A stretch of DNA of 64,000 nucleotides, from NCBI RefSeq assembly GCF_004361735.1, contig NZ_SNVV01000011.1, positions 120,762-184,761 of the forward strand, in the 5' to 3' direction. Below are positions 37,189 through 45,826 of this stretch, piece after piece; the first letter of the stretch is position 1; each line of letters opens with the position of its first letter. This DNA is from Azoarcus indigens (GTDB taxonomy: Bacteria; Pseudomonadota; Gammaproteobacteria; Burkholderiales; Rhodocyclaceae). Position numbers and translations under genes: made by a program. A model generated the notes under the pieces. That model ran no database searches and was not told the origin of the DNA. It saw only the letters and a program-made list of their open reading frames with translations.

Positions 37189-38394
37189 TCAGGCCGTCAG
37201 CCAGCGCGCCGGGTCTATCCCCCAGCTCTCGAATGCTTCATGGCCGACGATGCGTTCCTGCTGCACCCGGCGGAGGTCCACCACCTCCGGCTCCAGGTAG
37301 TGGCCCTTGCTGTGGTAGATCACCTTCACCGTGGGTTGCAGCAGATGTTCCGGATGCTGCTCCTGCACCACCGCCAGCCGGCCGCTCTCCAGGCGCACCA
37401 GTGAGCCGGTGGGGTAGATGCCGATGGCGCGGATGAAGGCCTGCACCAGCGTCGGTTCGAAGTGGAACTTGCTCCACTCCAGCAGCTTGCGCAGCGCCTC
37501 GGTGGGCGGCATGCCCTTGTGGTAGACACGGTCGGAGGTAAGGGCGTCGTACACATCCACGATGGCGCCCATGCGGCCGTAGAGGCTGATCTCCTCGCCC
37601 TTGAGCTTGTTCGGATAGCCGGTACCGTCGAAGCGCTCATGGTGTTGAGCGGCCACGTCCAGCGCGATCTGGCTGATGCCCGGCGTGTGCTGCAGGATGA
37701 TCTTGCTCTGCACTACGTGGGATTTCATCTTGTCGAACTCGGCGTCGGTGAGCTTGGCCGGCTTGTTCAGGATGCAGTCGGGCACCTTGGCCTTGCCGAC
37801 ATCGTGCAGCAGGGCGCCGACGGCGATCTCGTGGATGATGTCGCGCGGCAGTTCCAGTGCGCGGGCGAAGGCGGTCATCAGCGCACAGACCGAGACCGAG
37901 TGCAGAAAGGTGTACTCGTCGTGGGTCTTCAGCCGCGCCAGCGGCAGCAGCGCGTCCTGCTGGCGGAAGATGGAATCGATGATGCGCTCCACCACCGGCT
38001 CGATCTGCTCCATCTCGATCTGCCGGCCCAGGCGGATGTCGCTCATCATGCTGCGCACGATGCGGTGGGCCTGCCGATGCAGGCCGCGCGCCTGGCGCAT
38101 CTCCTCCGCCACCGAGGGCGGCGGCTGCACATCCGGGCCGGCGGCGGCGATGGCCTCGATCTGCGCATCCACCTTGCGGGCCTGCTCCTCCGCCGAGGTT
38201 CCGCCGTCCACGTCGGCGCCGCGCGAAGTGTCGATGTAGATCTCGTGCACGCCGATGGCGCGCACCTCCTCAAGGGTTTTCTCGTTCTTTACCGCGAAGT
38301 GGTTGAGGGCGAAGTTGTGGTCGAACCAACCACAGTTGAGGTCGTGCACATACATGCCCGGCCTTAGCTTGTCGATGGGTATGAGCTTGATCAT
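37189..38394 (-). CDS. HD-GYP domain protein (c-di-GMP phosphodiesterase) with DUF3391
   Basis: 401 residues from the ATG at 38392-38394. The N-terminus (MIKLIPIDKLRPGMYVHDL) is the DUF3391 domain found before many HD-GYP modules. The HD-GYP core has HSVSVCALM, LLHDVGKAKVPDCILNKP and the defining HHERFDGTGYP. It should hydrolyse c-di-GMP to GMP in the cytoplasm, opposing the diguanylate cyclase at 20840-22702. Metal ligands are all present. Confidence 0.93.
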   Translation of the reverse strand: MIKLIPIDKLRPGMYVHDLNCGWFDHNFALNHFAVKNEKTLEEVRAIGVHEIYIDTSRGADVDGGTSAEEQARKVDAQIEAIAAAGPDVQPPPSVAEEMRQARGLHRQAHRIVRSMMSDIRLGRQIEMEQIEPVVERIIDSIFRQQDALLPLARLKTHDEYTFLHSVSVCALMTAFARALELPRDIIHEIAVGALLHDVGKAKVPDCILNKPAKLTDAEFDKMKSHVVQSKIILQHTPGISQIALDVAAQHHERFDGTGYPNKLKGEEISLYGRMGAIVDVYDALTSDRVYHKGMPPTEALRKLLEWSKFHFEPTLVQAFIRAIGIYPTGSLVRLESGRLAVVQEQHPEHLLQPTVKVIYHSKGHYLEPEVVDLRRVQQERIVGHEAFESWGIDPARWLTA

Positions 38395-38603
38395 GGGAGA
38401 TGCGGGCGGGGGAGGGGCGGCCTGGGGCGGGCCTTGGGGGCGTTTGCGAGCAGTATGGAAGCTGGCCTTCGGCGTTTCCACCGGGGAAATGCCCGGATAC
38501 GGGCATCCTCCACGGCGGCCGCCAATCTCCTCGGCGGATGGGGCGAGGGCGGCTGCGGCTGCTAGAATCGCGCCTTTGCCCTCTCGTGCCACAGGAGCGT
38601 CTG

Positions 38604-39215
38604 GTGAGAATCGTCTGTCTCGACCTTGAAGGTGTGCTGGTCCCGGAAATCTGGATCGAATTCGCCGAACGTACCGGCATCCCGGAACTGCGCCGGACCA
38701 CCCGCGACGAGCCGAACTACGACACCCTGATGAAGTACCGCCTGAACATCCTGGCGGAGAAGAAGCTGGGCCTGCCCGACATCCAGGACGTGATCGCCAG
38801 CATGGGCCCGATGGCCGGCGCGCGCGAGTTCCTCGACAGCCTGCGCGAGCAGTACCAGGTGGTGATCCTGTCCGACACCTTCTACGAATTCGCCCATCCG
38901 CTGATGCGCCAGCTCGGCTGGCCGACGCTGTTCTGCCACAGCCTGGAAGCCGGTGCCGACGGCATCCTGGTGAACTACCACCTGCGTATGCCGGACCAGA
39001 AGCGCGAGGCGGTGAAGCGCTTCAAGGAACTGAACTTCAAGGTGGTTGCCGCCGGCGACTCCTACAACGACACCGCGATGCTGGGCGAAGCCCACGGCGG
39101 CATCCTGTTCCATCCGCCGGAAAACGTGGTGCGCGAGTTCCCGCAGTTCCCGGTAGTGCGCGACTACGCTGCCCTCCGCCGCGAAATCGACCTCGCCTTC
39201 GAACGCAACGCCTGA
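38604..39215 (+). CDS. thrH: ThrH: phosphoserine phosphatase / homoserine phosphotransferase
   Basis: 203 residues; GTG start at 38604 with AGGAG upstream. HAD-family motifs: CLDLEGVLVPE (motif I as DxE, typical of ThrH rather than SerB's DxD), ILSDTFYEF (motif II) and AAGDSYNDTAML (motif III). ThrH removes phosphate from phosphoserine and can pass it to homoserine, linking serine and threonine synthesis. Length and motif I match Pseudomonas ThrH. purU follows 29 bases later. Confidence 0.93.
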   Translation: MRIVCLDLEGVLVPEIWIEFAERTGIPELRRTTRDEPNYDTLMKYRLNILAEKKLGLPDIQDVIASMGPMAGAREFLDSLREQYQVVILSDTFYEFAHPLMRQLGWPTLFCHSLEAGADGILVNYHLRMPDQKREAVKRFKELNFKVVAAGDSYNDTAMLGEAHGGILFHPPENVVREFPQFPVVRDYAALRREIDLAFERNA

Positions 39216-39244
39216 TCCTTCCCGCCGTCCCCAGCCGTACTCTC

Positions 39245-40120
39245 ATGCACCGCGAACGCTTCTACACCCTCTCCGCCTCCTGCCCCGACCGCGTCGGCAT
39301 CGTCGCCCGCGTCTCCGGCTTCATCGCCGAACACAAGGGCTGGATCCTCGAAACCTCGCTGCACGCGGAACCGCCGGGCGAGGGCGAAGAGGTGGGGCGC
39401 TACTTCATGCGCATCGAGATCAAGGCTTCCTCGTTGCCCTTCCATCTCGCCGAGTTCCGCGAGCGCTTCCGCCCCATCGCGGAAGAGTTCGACATGGAGT
39501 GGAAGATCAGCGATTCCGCGGTGAAGAAGCGGGTTGTGGTGCTGGTGTCCAAGCAGGAGCACTGCCTCTATGACCTGCTGGCGCGCTGGCAATCGAAGGA
39601 GTTGGACATCGAGATCCCCTGCGTGATCTCCAACCACGACACCTTCCGCGGCTTCGTCGAATGGCACGGCATCCCCTTCCACCATGTGCCGGTGACCGCC
39701 GACAACAAGGCGGCGGCCTATGCCGAGGTGCAACGCCTGTTCGAGGACGTGGGCGGCGACGTGATGGTGCTGGCGCGCTACATGCAGATCCTGTCGCCGG
39801 AGCTGTGCGGCGCCTACCCCGGCCGCATCCTCAACATCCACCACAGCTTCCTGCCCAGCTTCGTCGGCGCCAGGCCCTACCACCAGGCCTGGACCAAGGG
39901 CGTGAAACTGATCGGCGCCACCTGCCACTATGTGACCGCCCAGTTGGACCAGGGCCCCATCATCGAGCAGGACGTGATCCGGATCGACCATTCCGACTCG
40001 GTGGAAGACATGGTGCGCTACGGCAAGGACATCGAAAAAACCGTGCTGGCCCGCGGCCTGCGCTACCACCTGGAAGACCGGGTGCTGGTCCACGGCAACA
40101 AGACCATCGTGTTCCGCTGA
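39245..40120 (+). CDS. purU: Formyltetrahydrofolate deformylase
   Basis: 291 residues. An N-terminal ACT domain (YTLSASCPDRVGIVARVSGFIAEH) precedes a formyltransferase-like catalytic domain with HGIPFHHVPVT, the catalytic ILNIHHSFLPSFVGA and VTAQLDQGPIIEQDV. It releases formate from 10-formyl-THF, supplying formate for purine synthesis and balancing one-carbon pools. It ends just ahead of a strong terminator. Confidence 0.96.
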   Translation: MHRERFYTLSASCPDRVGIVARVSGFIAEHKGWILETSLHAEPPGEGEEVGRYFMRIEIKASSLPFHLAEFRERFRPIAEEFDMEWKISDSAVKKRVVVLVSKQEHCLYDLLARWQSKELDIEIPCVISNHDTFRGFVEWHGIPFHHVPVTADNKAAAYAEVQRLFEDVGGDVMVLARYMQILSPELCGAYPGRILNIHHSFLPSFVGARPYHQAWTKGVKLIGATCHYVTAQLDQGPIIEQDVIRIDHSDSVEDMVRYGKDIEKTVLARGLRYHLEDRVLVHGNKTIVFR

Positions 40121-40528
40121 GTTTTTTGCCGGCCTTCGGCGCGGACAGGGTAGGCAGAAAAGGAAGAGGCCCGGCGCGTGATCGCGTGCCGGGCCTCTTT
40201 TCTTGCCGCCGGCCTGCAGCGCTATGCCAGCGTTCGCCGCGCAACGCCGGCGCCTGCCTGATCTCCCGGCGCACCTCGAACAGCGCCGGATCATCCGGGC
40301 CGCGCGGGCGCGGCAGGTCCATCTCCACCGCTGCCGAGAACCCTCGGCGGCGCCTATTTCACGGAGTGCCGATGACGCTCCATCTGCTGCGCCACGTTGT
40401 CTTCCCGTCAGCGGCTATCCCGCCGGCCGCTACGGCATACGCATCATGTTCAAGGCGGCGGTGGCGCCTTTTGCGGCAAGCTGGTCGGAAGCTGAGCGGG
40501 CATGCCGGCTGAGGGTGCCAGCGCGACT
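40121..40528. other. Intergenic region after purU
   Basis: 408 bases between purU and the convergent PIN/MarR gene. Beyond the terminator I see no family-like coding. A short minus-strand frame starting near 40328 (MEMDLPRPRGPDDPALFEV) reads protein-like for ~25 residues but then runs through the terminator, so it is not called. Confidence 0.45.
40166..40204 (+). terminator. Rho-independent terminator after purU
   Basis: GAGGCCCGGC (40166-40175) pairs with GCCGGGCCTC (40188-40197), followed by TTTTCTT. It lies 45 bases behind the purU stop. One of the clearest terminators in the window. Confidence 0.85.
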
Positions 40529-41431
40529 TCACTCCGGGATGGGCTTGAATGTGGTGCGGGCCAGCGGTTCCAGCCGGGTGTTCAGGGTATGCAGCAGGCC
40601 CAGCAGCTGCTTTTGCTGACTCCTGCCGAGCGGCGCCAGCAACTGGCGGTAGGCGCGCTCCACCCGCGGTTCGGCCTGGTCCCGCAGGGCGCTGCCGGCG
40701 TCGGTCAGCGAGATGGCGAGGCCGCGGCGGCTTTGCTCGGTGGCGGCTCGGAGCACCAGACCGCGGGCCTCCAGCCCGCGTAGCAGGTGGGAGATGGTGA
40801 CCTTGTCCATGCCCAGCGCGCGGGCCAGGCTCGTCTGGTCGTAGCCGGGGCGGGCATAGAGGGCGGTAAGCACCGAGAACTGGGCGGGCGTCAGCTCGAT
40901 ATCGGCGCATGCGCTCTCGAAAATGGCCACCGAGATCTGATGGGCACGACGCAGCAGGAAGCCGGGGCGGGCATAGAGGTTGGTGATCCGCTTGCGCCTG
41001 GTGTCGCCGCTGCGGCCGGCAGCGGGGCGTTTCCGCGGCTGGGGATTATTGACGCTCAGCCCGCCTTCCAGCCTCAGATCCGCCGGCAGGTGGAGGGAGT
41101 GCAGGCGGGCGCAGCCGGCCTGTTGGGCACAAGCGAGGGCAAGGGCGTCGTCCAGATCCAGGCCATGCTGGCGTGCGAGCAGGCGGGCGTTATCATAGGT
41201 GCCGGTGTCCGGGGTGACGACCTCGAACAGTTCGGCAATCAGGGCGGCGAATTCGTCGATCTCCTCCCAACTGCAGTCCATGTCGGCGCGCAGGGCCTGG
41301 ATGGCGCGGTTCAATGTCGCCTGGCAGGTAAAACCGCCGCGTGCGACCAGCCGCCTTGCCTGTTCCGCACAGGCTTCGTCCGGCGCCAGCAGTTCCAGCT
41401 GCATCGAATGGTCGAAGAAATCCTGGCTCAT
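40529..41431 (-). CDS. Fusion of a degenerate PIN-like domain and a MarR-family regulator
   Basis: 300 residues from the ATG at 41429-41431. Residues ~1-130 follow the VapC-type PIN fold: FFDHS (Asp7), WEEIDEFAALIAELFEVV, DLDDALALACAQQAGC (Asp95), and the closing LEGGLSVNNPQ. Two expected acidic positions are lost: the 'LNE' Glu is Arg42 and the C-terminal Asp is His114, so nuclease activity is unlikely. Residues ~150-300 are a MarR winged helix (LTPAQFSVLTALYARPGYDQTSLARALG; VTISHLLRGLEARGLV). MarR proteins are normally ~150 residues; this fusion may use the PIN fold for dimerisation or ligand sensing, which is an inference. No adjacent target gene is evident. Confidence 0.75.
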   Translation of the reverse strand: MSQDFFDHSMQLELLAPDEACAEQARRLVARGGFTCQATLNRAIQALRADMDCSWEEIDEFAALIAELFEVVTPDTGTYDNARLLARQHGLDLDDALALACAQQAGCARLHSLHLPADLRLEGGLSVNNPQPRKRPAAGRSGDTRRKRITNLYARPGFLLRRAHQISVAIFESACADIELTPAQFSVLTALYARPGYDQTSLARALGMDKVTISHLLRGLEARGLVLRAATEQSRRGLAISLTDAGSALRDQAEPRVERAYRQLLAPLGRSQQKQLLGLLHTLNTRLEPLARTTFKPIPE

Positions 41432-41701
41432 GCCGGGTGGATGGACGGGCAGCGGCCGTGCTGGCAACAACGCTGGGGGAAAGCGGAGGAGCGCTGCCTG
41501 GCAGCGGTGTCCGGCTGGGCTGCAAGAAGACCCATGGCGGTGGGGGAGGAGAGAGCCGCGCCCGGGGGCTGGCGCGCATTCCTATAGGCTGGATGCATGG
41601 CCGGCGGATGATCCCATGGCGGCTTCGCCAGGGTCAAACCCGGCGCAGGAACGGCGCGGAGCCGCCAAAAGGGCTCCGCGCGGTCCGGGTGCTGAGGTAG
41701 A

Positions 41702-42397
41702 TCAGAACTTGTAGCCGAGGCCGACCATGTACACCCAGGGATCGACGTCCACGTCGACCTTCACCTTGCCCAGTGCGTTGTGGTTGACGCTGGCGGTGGT
41801 GTCGATGTCGATGCGCCAGACCGCGGCGTTGAACATCAGCTTGTCGGTGATCATGACGTCCATGCCGACTTGCAGCGCGAGGCCCCAGGAGTTCTTCAGT
41901 TTCAGGTCGCTGAAGCCATTGGCCTTCTGGCGGCTCGTCAGCTTCTCGTCGAAGAACCAGGTGTAGTTCAGGCCGGCGCCGACGTAGGGCTGGAAGCGGG
42001 ACTTGGAGTCCAGCGGGTAGAACTGCAGGCTGACGGTGGGCGGCAGGTGCTTGGTTTCGCCGAAGCTGCCGTCGATGGTGCCGGCGGGGACGCCGAGTGC
42101 GGCATCCACGCCCTTGATGCCGATCTTGTGGGTGAAGGGCGTGGCGGCCAGCAGTTCGATACCGATCTTGTCGGTGATCATGTAGGTGCCGGTGAGGCCC
42201 AGCTGGGTATTGTCGTTCAGGGTCGCCTTGGTGCCGTCAACGGCGGTGCCGTTGATCTTCAGGCGCGAGCTGTCTTCCACCGGACTCACGTTGGCGGCGC
42301 CTGCGCGAATGAAGATGTCGCCGGCTTCGTGAGCGTGGGCGAGGGGAGCGGACAGGGCAAGCGCGGCCAGGGACGCAGTGAACAGTTGTTTACGCAT
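41702..42397 (-). CDS. ompW: OmpW-family outer-membrane protein
   Basis: 231 residues. Signal peptide cleaved near AHAHEAG; the mature start GDIFIRAGAANVSP and GLTGTYMITDKIGIELLAATPF are typical OmpW strands, and the chain ends WVYMVGLGYKF with a terminal Phe. It forms a small eight-stranded barrel for hydrophobic compounds. An FNR-like box 73 bases upstream suggests oxygen control. It is stand-alone, with the amtB terminator behind its promoter. Confidence 0.93.
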   Translation of the reverse strand: MRKQLFTASLAALALSAPLAHAHEAGDIFIRAGAANVSPVEDSSRLKINGTAVDGTKATLNDNTQLGLTGTYMITDKIGIELLAATPFTHKIGIKGVDAALGVPAGTIDGSFGETKHLPPTVSLQFYPLDSKSRFQPYVGAGLNYTWFFDEKLTSRQKANGFSDLKLKNSWGLALQVGMDVMITDKLMFNAAVWRIDIDTTASVNHNALGKVKVDVDVDPWVYMVGLGYKF

Positions 42398-42440
42398 GGA
42401 CTGACTCCAGTCGAATCGAACGGCCGATGTTGGCCGGCGC

Positions 42441-42483
42441 TCATGCTAGGCAGCCGCGGGATATCGATATTGACTTGGCTCAA
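42441..42483 (-). promoter_or_regulatory. FNR-like box and promoter of ompW
   Basis: TTGA-N6-TCAA at 42470-42483, both half-sites perfect; on the minus strand TTGAGCCAAGTCAA against FNR TTGATNNNNATCAA. A candidate -10, TAGCAT, lies at 42448-42443. The centre-to-start distance would be ~41 bases, the class II activator position. Read by eye; the fnr gene itself is not in the window. Confidence 0.6.
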
Positions 42484-42584
42484 TTGCCACTTAATTCGTA
42501 GGGTTATGGCGACAAAAAATAGAGGACTTGGTTCCGGTAGTACCGAATCGCATTGCGTGGGGAAGGCCGCGCTTCCCATCAGCC

Positions 42585-42613
42585 AATAAAAAAGGCGCCC
42601 CGAAGGGCGCCTT
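42585..42613 (-). terminator. Rho-independent terminator of the porin-glnK-amtB operon
   Basis: On the minus strand AAGGCGCCC, loop TTCG, GGGCGCCTT, then a run of T (plus-strand A 42586-42593). It lies ~40 bases behind the amtB stop. A classic UUCG-loop intrinsic terminator. Confidence 0.9.
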
Positions 42614-42651
42614 GGATGGAACCGGAGGAGAGGCCGGCTCGGAGAAGCTGC

Positions 42652-44043
42652 TTAGTGGTGGTAGGCGGTTTCGCCGTGGGACGTGACGTCCAGGCCTTCG
42701 CGCTCTTCCTCTTCCGGCACCCGCAGGCCGACCAGCAGATCGACGATCTTGTAGGCAACGAAGGAGACCACGGCGGACCACACGATGGTGAAGATCACGC
42801 TCTTCACCTGGATGGCGACTTGCGCGCCGATGGCGAAGTCGTCGCCCTTCACGCCGCCGAAGGCGGAGGAGGCCAGCACGCCGGTCAGGATGGCGCCGAC
42901 GATGCCGCCCACGCCGTGGACACCGAACACGTCGAAGGCGTCGTCCGCACCCAGCATGCGCTTCAGGCCACTCACGCCCCACAGGCAGACGAAGCCGGCG
43001 ATGAGGCCGAGGACGATGGAGCCCATCGGGCCGACGAAGCCGGCAGCCGGGGTCACCGCGACCAGGCCGGCAACCGCGCCGGAGGCCGCGCCGAGCATGG
43101 AGGGCTTGCCCTTGAACAGCGCTTCACCGGTGATCCACGCCAGGGTGGCGGCGCCAGTGGCCAGCACGGTGTTGATGAAGGCCAGGCCAGCGATGCCGTT
43201 GGCCGCACCGGCGGAGCCGGCGTTGAAGCCGAACCAGCCCACCCACAGCAGGGAGGCGCCGATCATGGTCATCGTCAGGGAGTGCGGGGTGAAGGCTTCC
43301 TTGCCGAAGCCGACACGCTTGCCGAGCACATAGGCACCCACCAGGCCGGCGACACCGGCGTTGATGTGGACCACGGTACCGCCGGCGAAGTCCAGCGCGC
43401 CATCGGCACCCAGCAGGCCGCCGCCCCAGACGATGTGGGCGATGGGCACGTAGCTGAAGGTGAACCACAGCACGGAGAACAGGATCACCGCGGAGAACTT
43501 GATGCGCTCGGCGTAGGAGCCGACGATCAGCGCGGTGGTGATCGCCGCGAAGGTGGACTGGAACACCACGAAGACGAGCTCGGGGATGGTGGGCAGCATG
43601 CCGGACATGGTGTCGGCGGTGATGCCGTTCAGGAAGATCCGTTCCAGGCCGCCGATGAACTTGCCTTCACCCGAGAAGGCCAGGCTGTAGCCGTAGATGC
43701 ACCACAGGACGGTGATCAGGGAGAAGATCACGAAGACCTGCATCAGCACCGACAGCATGTTCTTGCTGCGGGCGAGGCCGCCATAGAACAGGGCGAGGCC
43801 GGGGATGGTCATCAGGATGACCAGCATGGTGGAGGTGAGCATCCAGGCGGTGTCACCCGTGTCGAGCTTGGGCTCGGCGGCGGCAGGTTCTTCGGCCGCC
43901 GGGGCCTCTGCGGCAGCGGCCGGTGCCGCAGCAGGCGCTTCGGCTGCCGGCTCGGCGGCTGGCGCCGCGGTTTCCTGGGCGTAAACGCCGCCCGCAAAGC
44001 CGACGGTCAGCGCCGTCAGCAGGATTGCAAATAGTTTTTTCAT
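42652..44043 (-). CDS. amtB: Ammonium transporter
   Basis: 463 residues. Signal peptide ending VYAQ, then an unusual ~35-residue Ala/Pro/Glu-rich stretch (24-60) before the first transport helix GDTAWMLTSTMLVILMTIPGLALFYGGLAR. Amt landmarks: FYGGLARSKN, GGTVVHINAGVAGLVGAYVLG (first conserved pore His) and VFGVHGVGGIVGAIL (second His). It conducts NH4+/NH3 across the inner membrane and is gated by GlnK, encoded 14 bases upstream. The low-complexity N-terminal insert is periplasmic and probably structural. Confidence 0.96.
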   Translation of the reverse strand: MKKLFAILLTALTVGFAGGVYAQETAAPAAEPAAEAPAAAPAAAAEAPAAEEPAAAEPKLDTGDTAWMLTSTMLVILMTIPGLALFYGGLARSKNMLSVLMQVFVIFSLITVLWCIYGYSLAFSGEGKFIGGLERIFLNGITADTMSGMLPTIPELVFVVFQSTFAAITTALIVGSYAERIKFSAVILFSVLWFTFSYVPIAHIVWGGGLLGADGALDFAGGTVVHINAGVAGLVGAYVLGKRVGFGKEAFTPHSLTMTMIGASLLWVGWFGFNAGSAGAANGIAGLAFINTVLATGAATLAWITGEALFKGKPSMLGAASGAVAGLVAVTPAAGFVGPMGSIVLGLIAGFVCLWGVSGLKRMLGADDAFDVFGVHGVGGIVGAILTGVLASSAFGGVKGDDFAIGAQVAIQVKSVIFTIVWSAVVSFVAYKIVDLLVGLRVPEEEEREGLDVTSHGETAYHH

Positions 44044-44057
44044 TCCCTTGTTCTCCC

Positions 44058-44453
<396 letters not shown>

Positions 44454-45221
44454 TCAGAAGGACTTGGTTACCGAGAAGATGTAGCGGGCGTCGGCGTCAA
44501 CCGAGTCCTTGTGGCTGATGTCGGTATCCACGTAGTGCAGGCCGAAGTCTACGCCCCAGTAAGAGGCGGTCACGCCCAGCTTCCAGTCGTAGTAGGACTT
44601 GCCAGGGCCGGTGATCATCTGGTGGCCGTAGTGGCCATCGAGGCTGATGCCATCGGCGACCTCATAGGAGGCGGACAGGTCGAAGTACTGGCTGCCCTTG
44701 GAATCCGGCGCGCCGAACAGGTCGGTGAAAGCGTGGGAGTACTTGAAGGACAGGAACTTCCAGGACAGGCCCACGTAGCCTTCCAGGGTGTTCGGGTTCT
44801 TGAGGCCGGTCCCTGCCTTCCAGGCGCTGCTATAGCTGCCCGGGTAGTAGTACTGCAGCAGGCCGACATCAAGCCCGAAGTCGCCAAACTCCTTCGAGTA
44901 ACCACCGTAGAAATCTAGTTCCAGGCTGCTACCGGAAGATGAACTGAATGTCGAATCCTCTTTTCTTGCGGCATGCTCCACGTCGCGCAGCCAGGAGATG
45001 CTGGAGCCCCAGGTGCCGAGGTAGAAACCGCTGGAATGCTTGAAGTCGAACCCACCCTGCAGAGCCGGGCCTTCGTCGGTCTGGCTGATACCGCGATAGG
45101 CGTAATCGCTGGTCAGGCTGACGTTGGCACTGAACGGGCTCTCCTCCTGGGCATGGGCGACACCGGTGCCAATCAGTTGCATAGAAGCGAGGACTGCGAT
45201 TGCGAGACTGCTCTTGCGCAT
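44454..45221 (-). CDS. TorF-family putative porin
   Basis: 255 residues. Signal peptide cleaved at VAHAQ; then SANVSLTSDYAYRGISQTDEGPALQGG, the defining start of the TIGR02001/TorF family, followed by alternating beta-strands and a terminal FSVTKSF. It should be an outer-membrane channel. It heads the operon with glnK and amtB, and its promoter has sigma-54 and NtrC-like sequences, so it may admit nitrogen sources under limitation (inference from context). Confidence 0.9.
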   Translation of the reverse strand: MRKSSLAIAVLASMQLIGTGVAHAQEESPFSANVSLTSDYAYRGISQTDEGPALQGGFDFKHSSGFYLGTWGSSISWLRDVEHAARKEDSTFSSSSGSSLELDFYGGYSKEFGDFGLDVGLLQYYYPGSYSSAWKAGTGLKNPNTLEGYVGLSWKFLSFKYSHAFTDLFGAPDSKGSQYFDLSASYEVADGISLDGHYGHQMITGPGKSYYDWKLGVTASYWGVDFGLHYVDTDISHKDSVDADARYIFSVTKSF

Positions 45222-45268
45222 GGCTTTTATCTCCTAGTTGAACGGGTGGTGTTTTTCGCAGGGGGAGC

Positions 45269-45287
45269 TATGCACGCGCCGTGCCAG
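45269..45287 (-). promoter_or_regulatory. Sigma-54 promoter of the porin-glnK-amtB operon
   Basis: Minus strand CTGGCACGGCGCGTGCATA: the -24 TGGCAC and -12 GTGCA elements have the required spacing and one mismatch to YTGGCACGRNNNTTGCW. The start codon follows 48 bases downstream of the -12 element. Confidence 0.75.
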
Positions 45288-45392
45288 CTCGGGGAAAAGC
45301 CGCTGAAATAAGGGCTTGCAATTAGATGGGGAACGCATGCGAGCAGAATCTTGCACTGCGGCGCGGGGCGGGGTGAAAACCGCCAGGGTTTA

Positions 45393-45409
45393 TGCACTTT
45401 TTTGGTGCA
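45393..45409. promoter_or_regulatory. NtrC-like activator site
   Basis: Minus strand TGCACCAAAAAAGTGCA, matching TGCACC-N5-GGTGCA with one mismatch. It lies ~120 bases upstream of the sigma-54 -12 element, a normal enhancer distance. A weaker half-site (AGCACCAAAAAGG) follows at 45425-45437, three turns away. Confidence 0.65.
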
Positions 45410-45520
45410 TTGAAATGTAAGGTAAGCACCAAAAAGGCCGATGCGGCGCCAGCAGCGGCTTTCAGCCCCATCGCGGTGCTAGACTTTGGCGTTTCCCGAA
45501 CATCCGGATCCTCTGCGGCC

Positions 45521-45769
45521 ATGACTACTCCCCGTATCCTCGACGAGATCGGCGCCAAGCTCTCCGAACTGGCGGCCGGCAACCCTGCCCGCGACATCGA
45601 AAAGAACGTCCGCGCCGTGCTTACCGGCGCTTTCGCCAAACTGGACCTGGTGACCCGGGAGGAATTCGAAGTCCAGCGCGAAGTCCTGGCACAGACCCGC
45701 AAGCGCCTGGAGGAGCTGGAGGCGCGCGTGGCCGCGCTGGAAGCCGAGCGGGCCGGCGGCGGCGTCTGA
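45521..45769 (+). CDS. ubiK: UbiK (YqiC) ubiquinone biosynthesis accessory factor
   Basis: 82 residues from the ATG at 45521. The N-terminal helix (ILDEIGAKLSELA, then PARDIEKNVRAVL) and the C-terminal coiled coil (REEFEVQREVLAQTRKRLEELEARVAALE) are typical of UbiK/BMFP. It assists the soluble Ubi complex in aerobic ubiquinone synthesis. It faces the operon promoter region at 45222-45520. In related genomes ubiK often precedes comM; here an unrelated SGNH gene lies between them. Confidence 0.9.
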   Translation: MTTPRILDEIGAKLSELAAGNPARDIEKNVRAVLTGAFAKLDLVTREEFEVQREVLAQTRKRLEELEARVAALEAERAGGGV

Positions 45770-45789
45770 GCCGGCGCAGCGCCTCCTTT

Positions 45790-45808
45790 CCCCCGGTTGC
45801 GCCGGGGG
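45790..45808. terminator. Hairpin between ubiK and the SGNH gene
   Basis: CCCCCGG and CCGGGGG around a 5-base loop, between two convergent stops. It could serve both directions; T-runs are weak. Confidence 0.4.
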
Positions 45809-45826
45809 CTTCCCCGGCGTGGTTCA

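Noticed and set aside
39960..40328. 122-codon minus-strand frame over the purU end
   Set aside because: Its first ~25 residues look protein-like, but it runs through the purU terminator and into the purU coding region.
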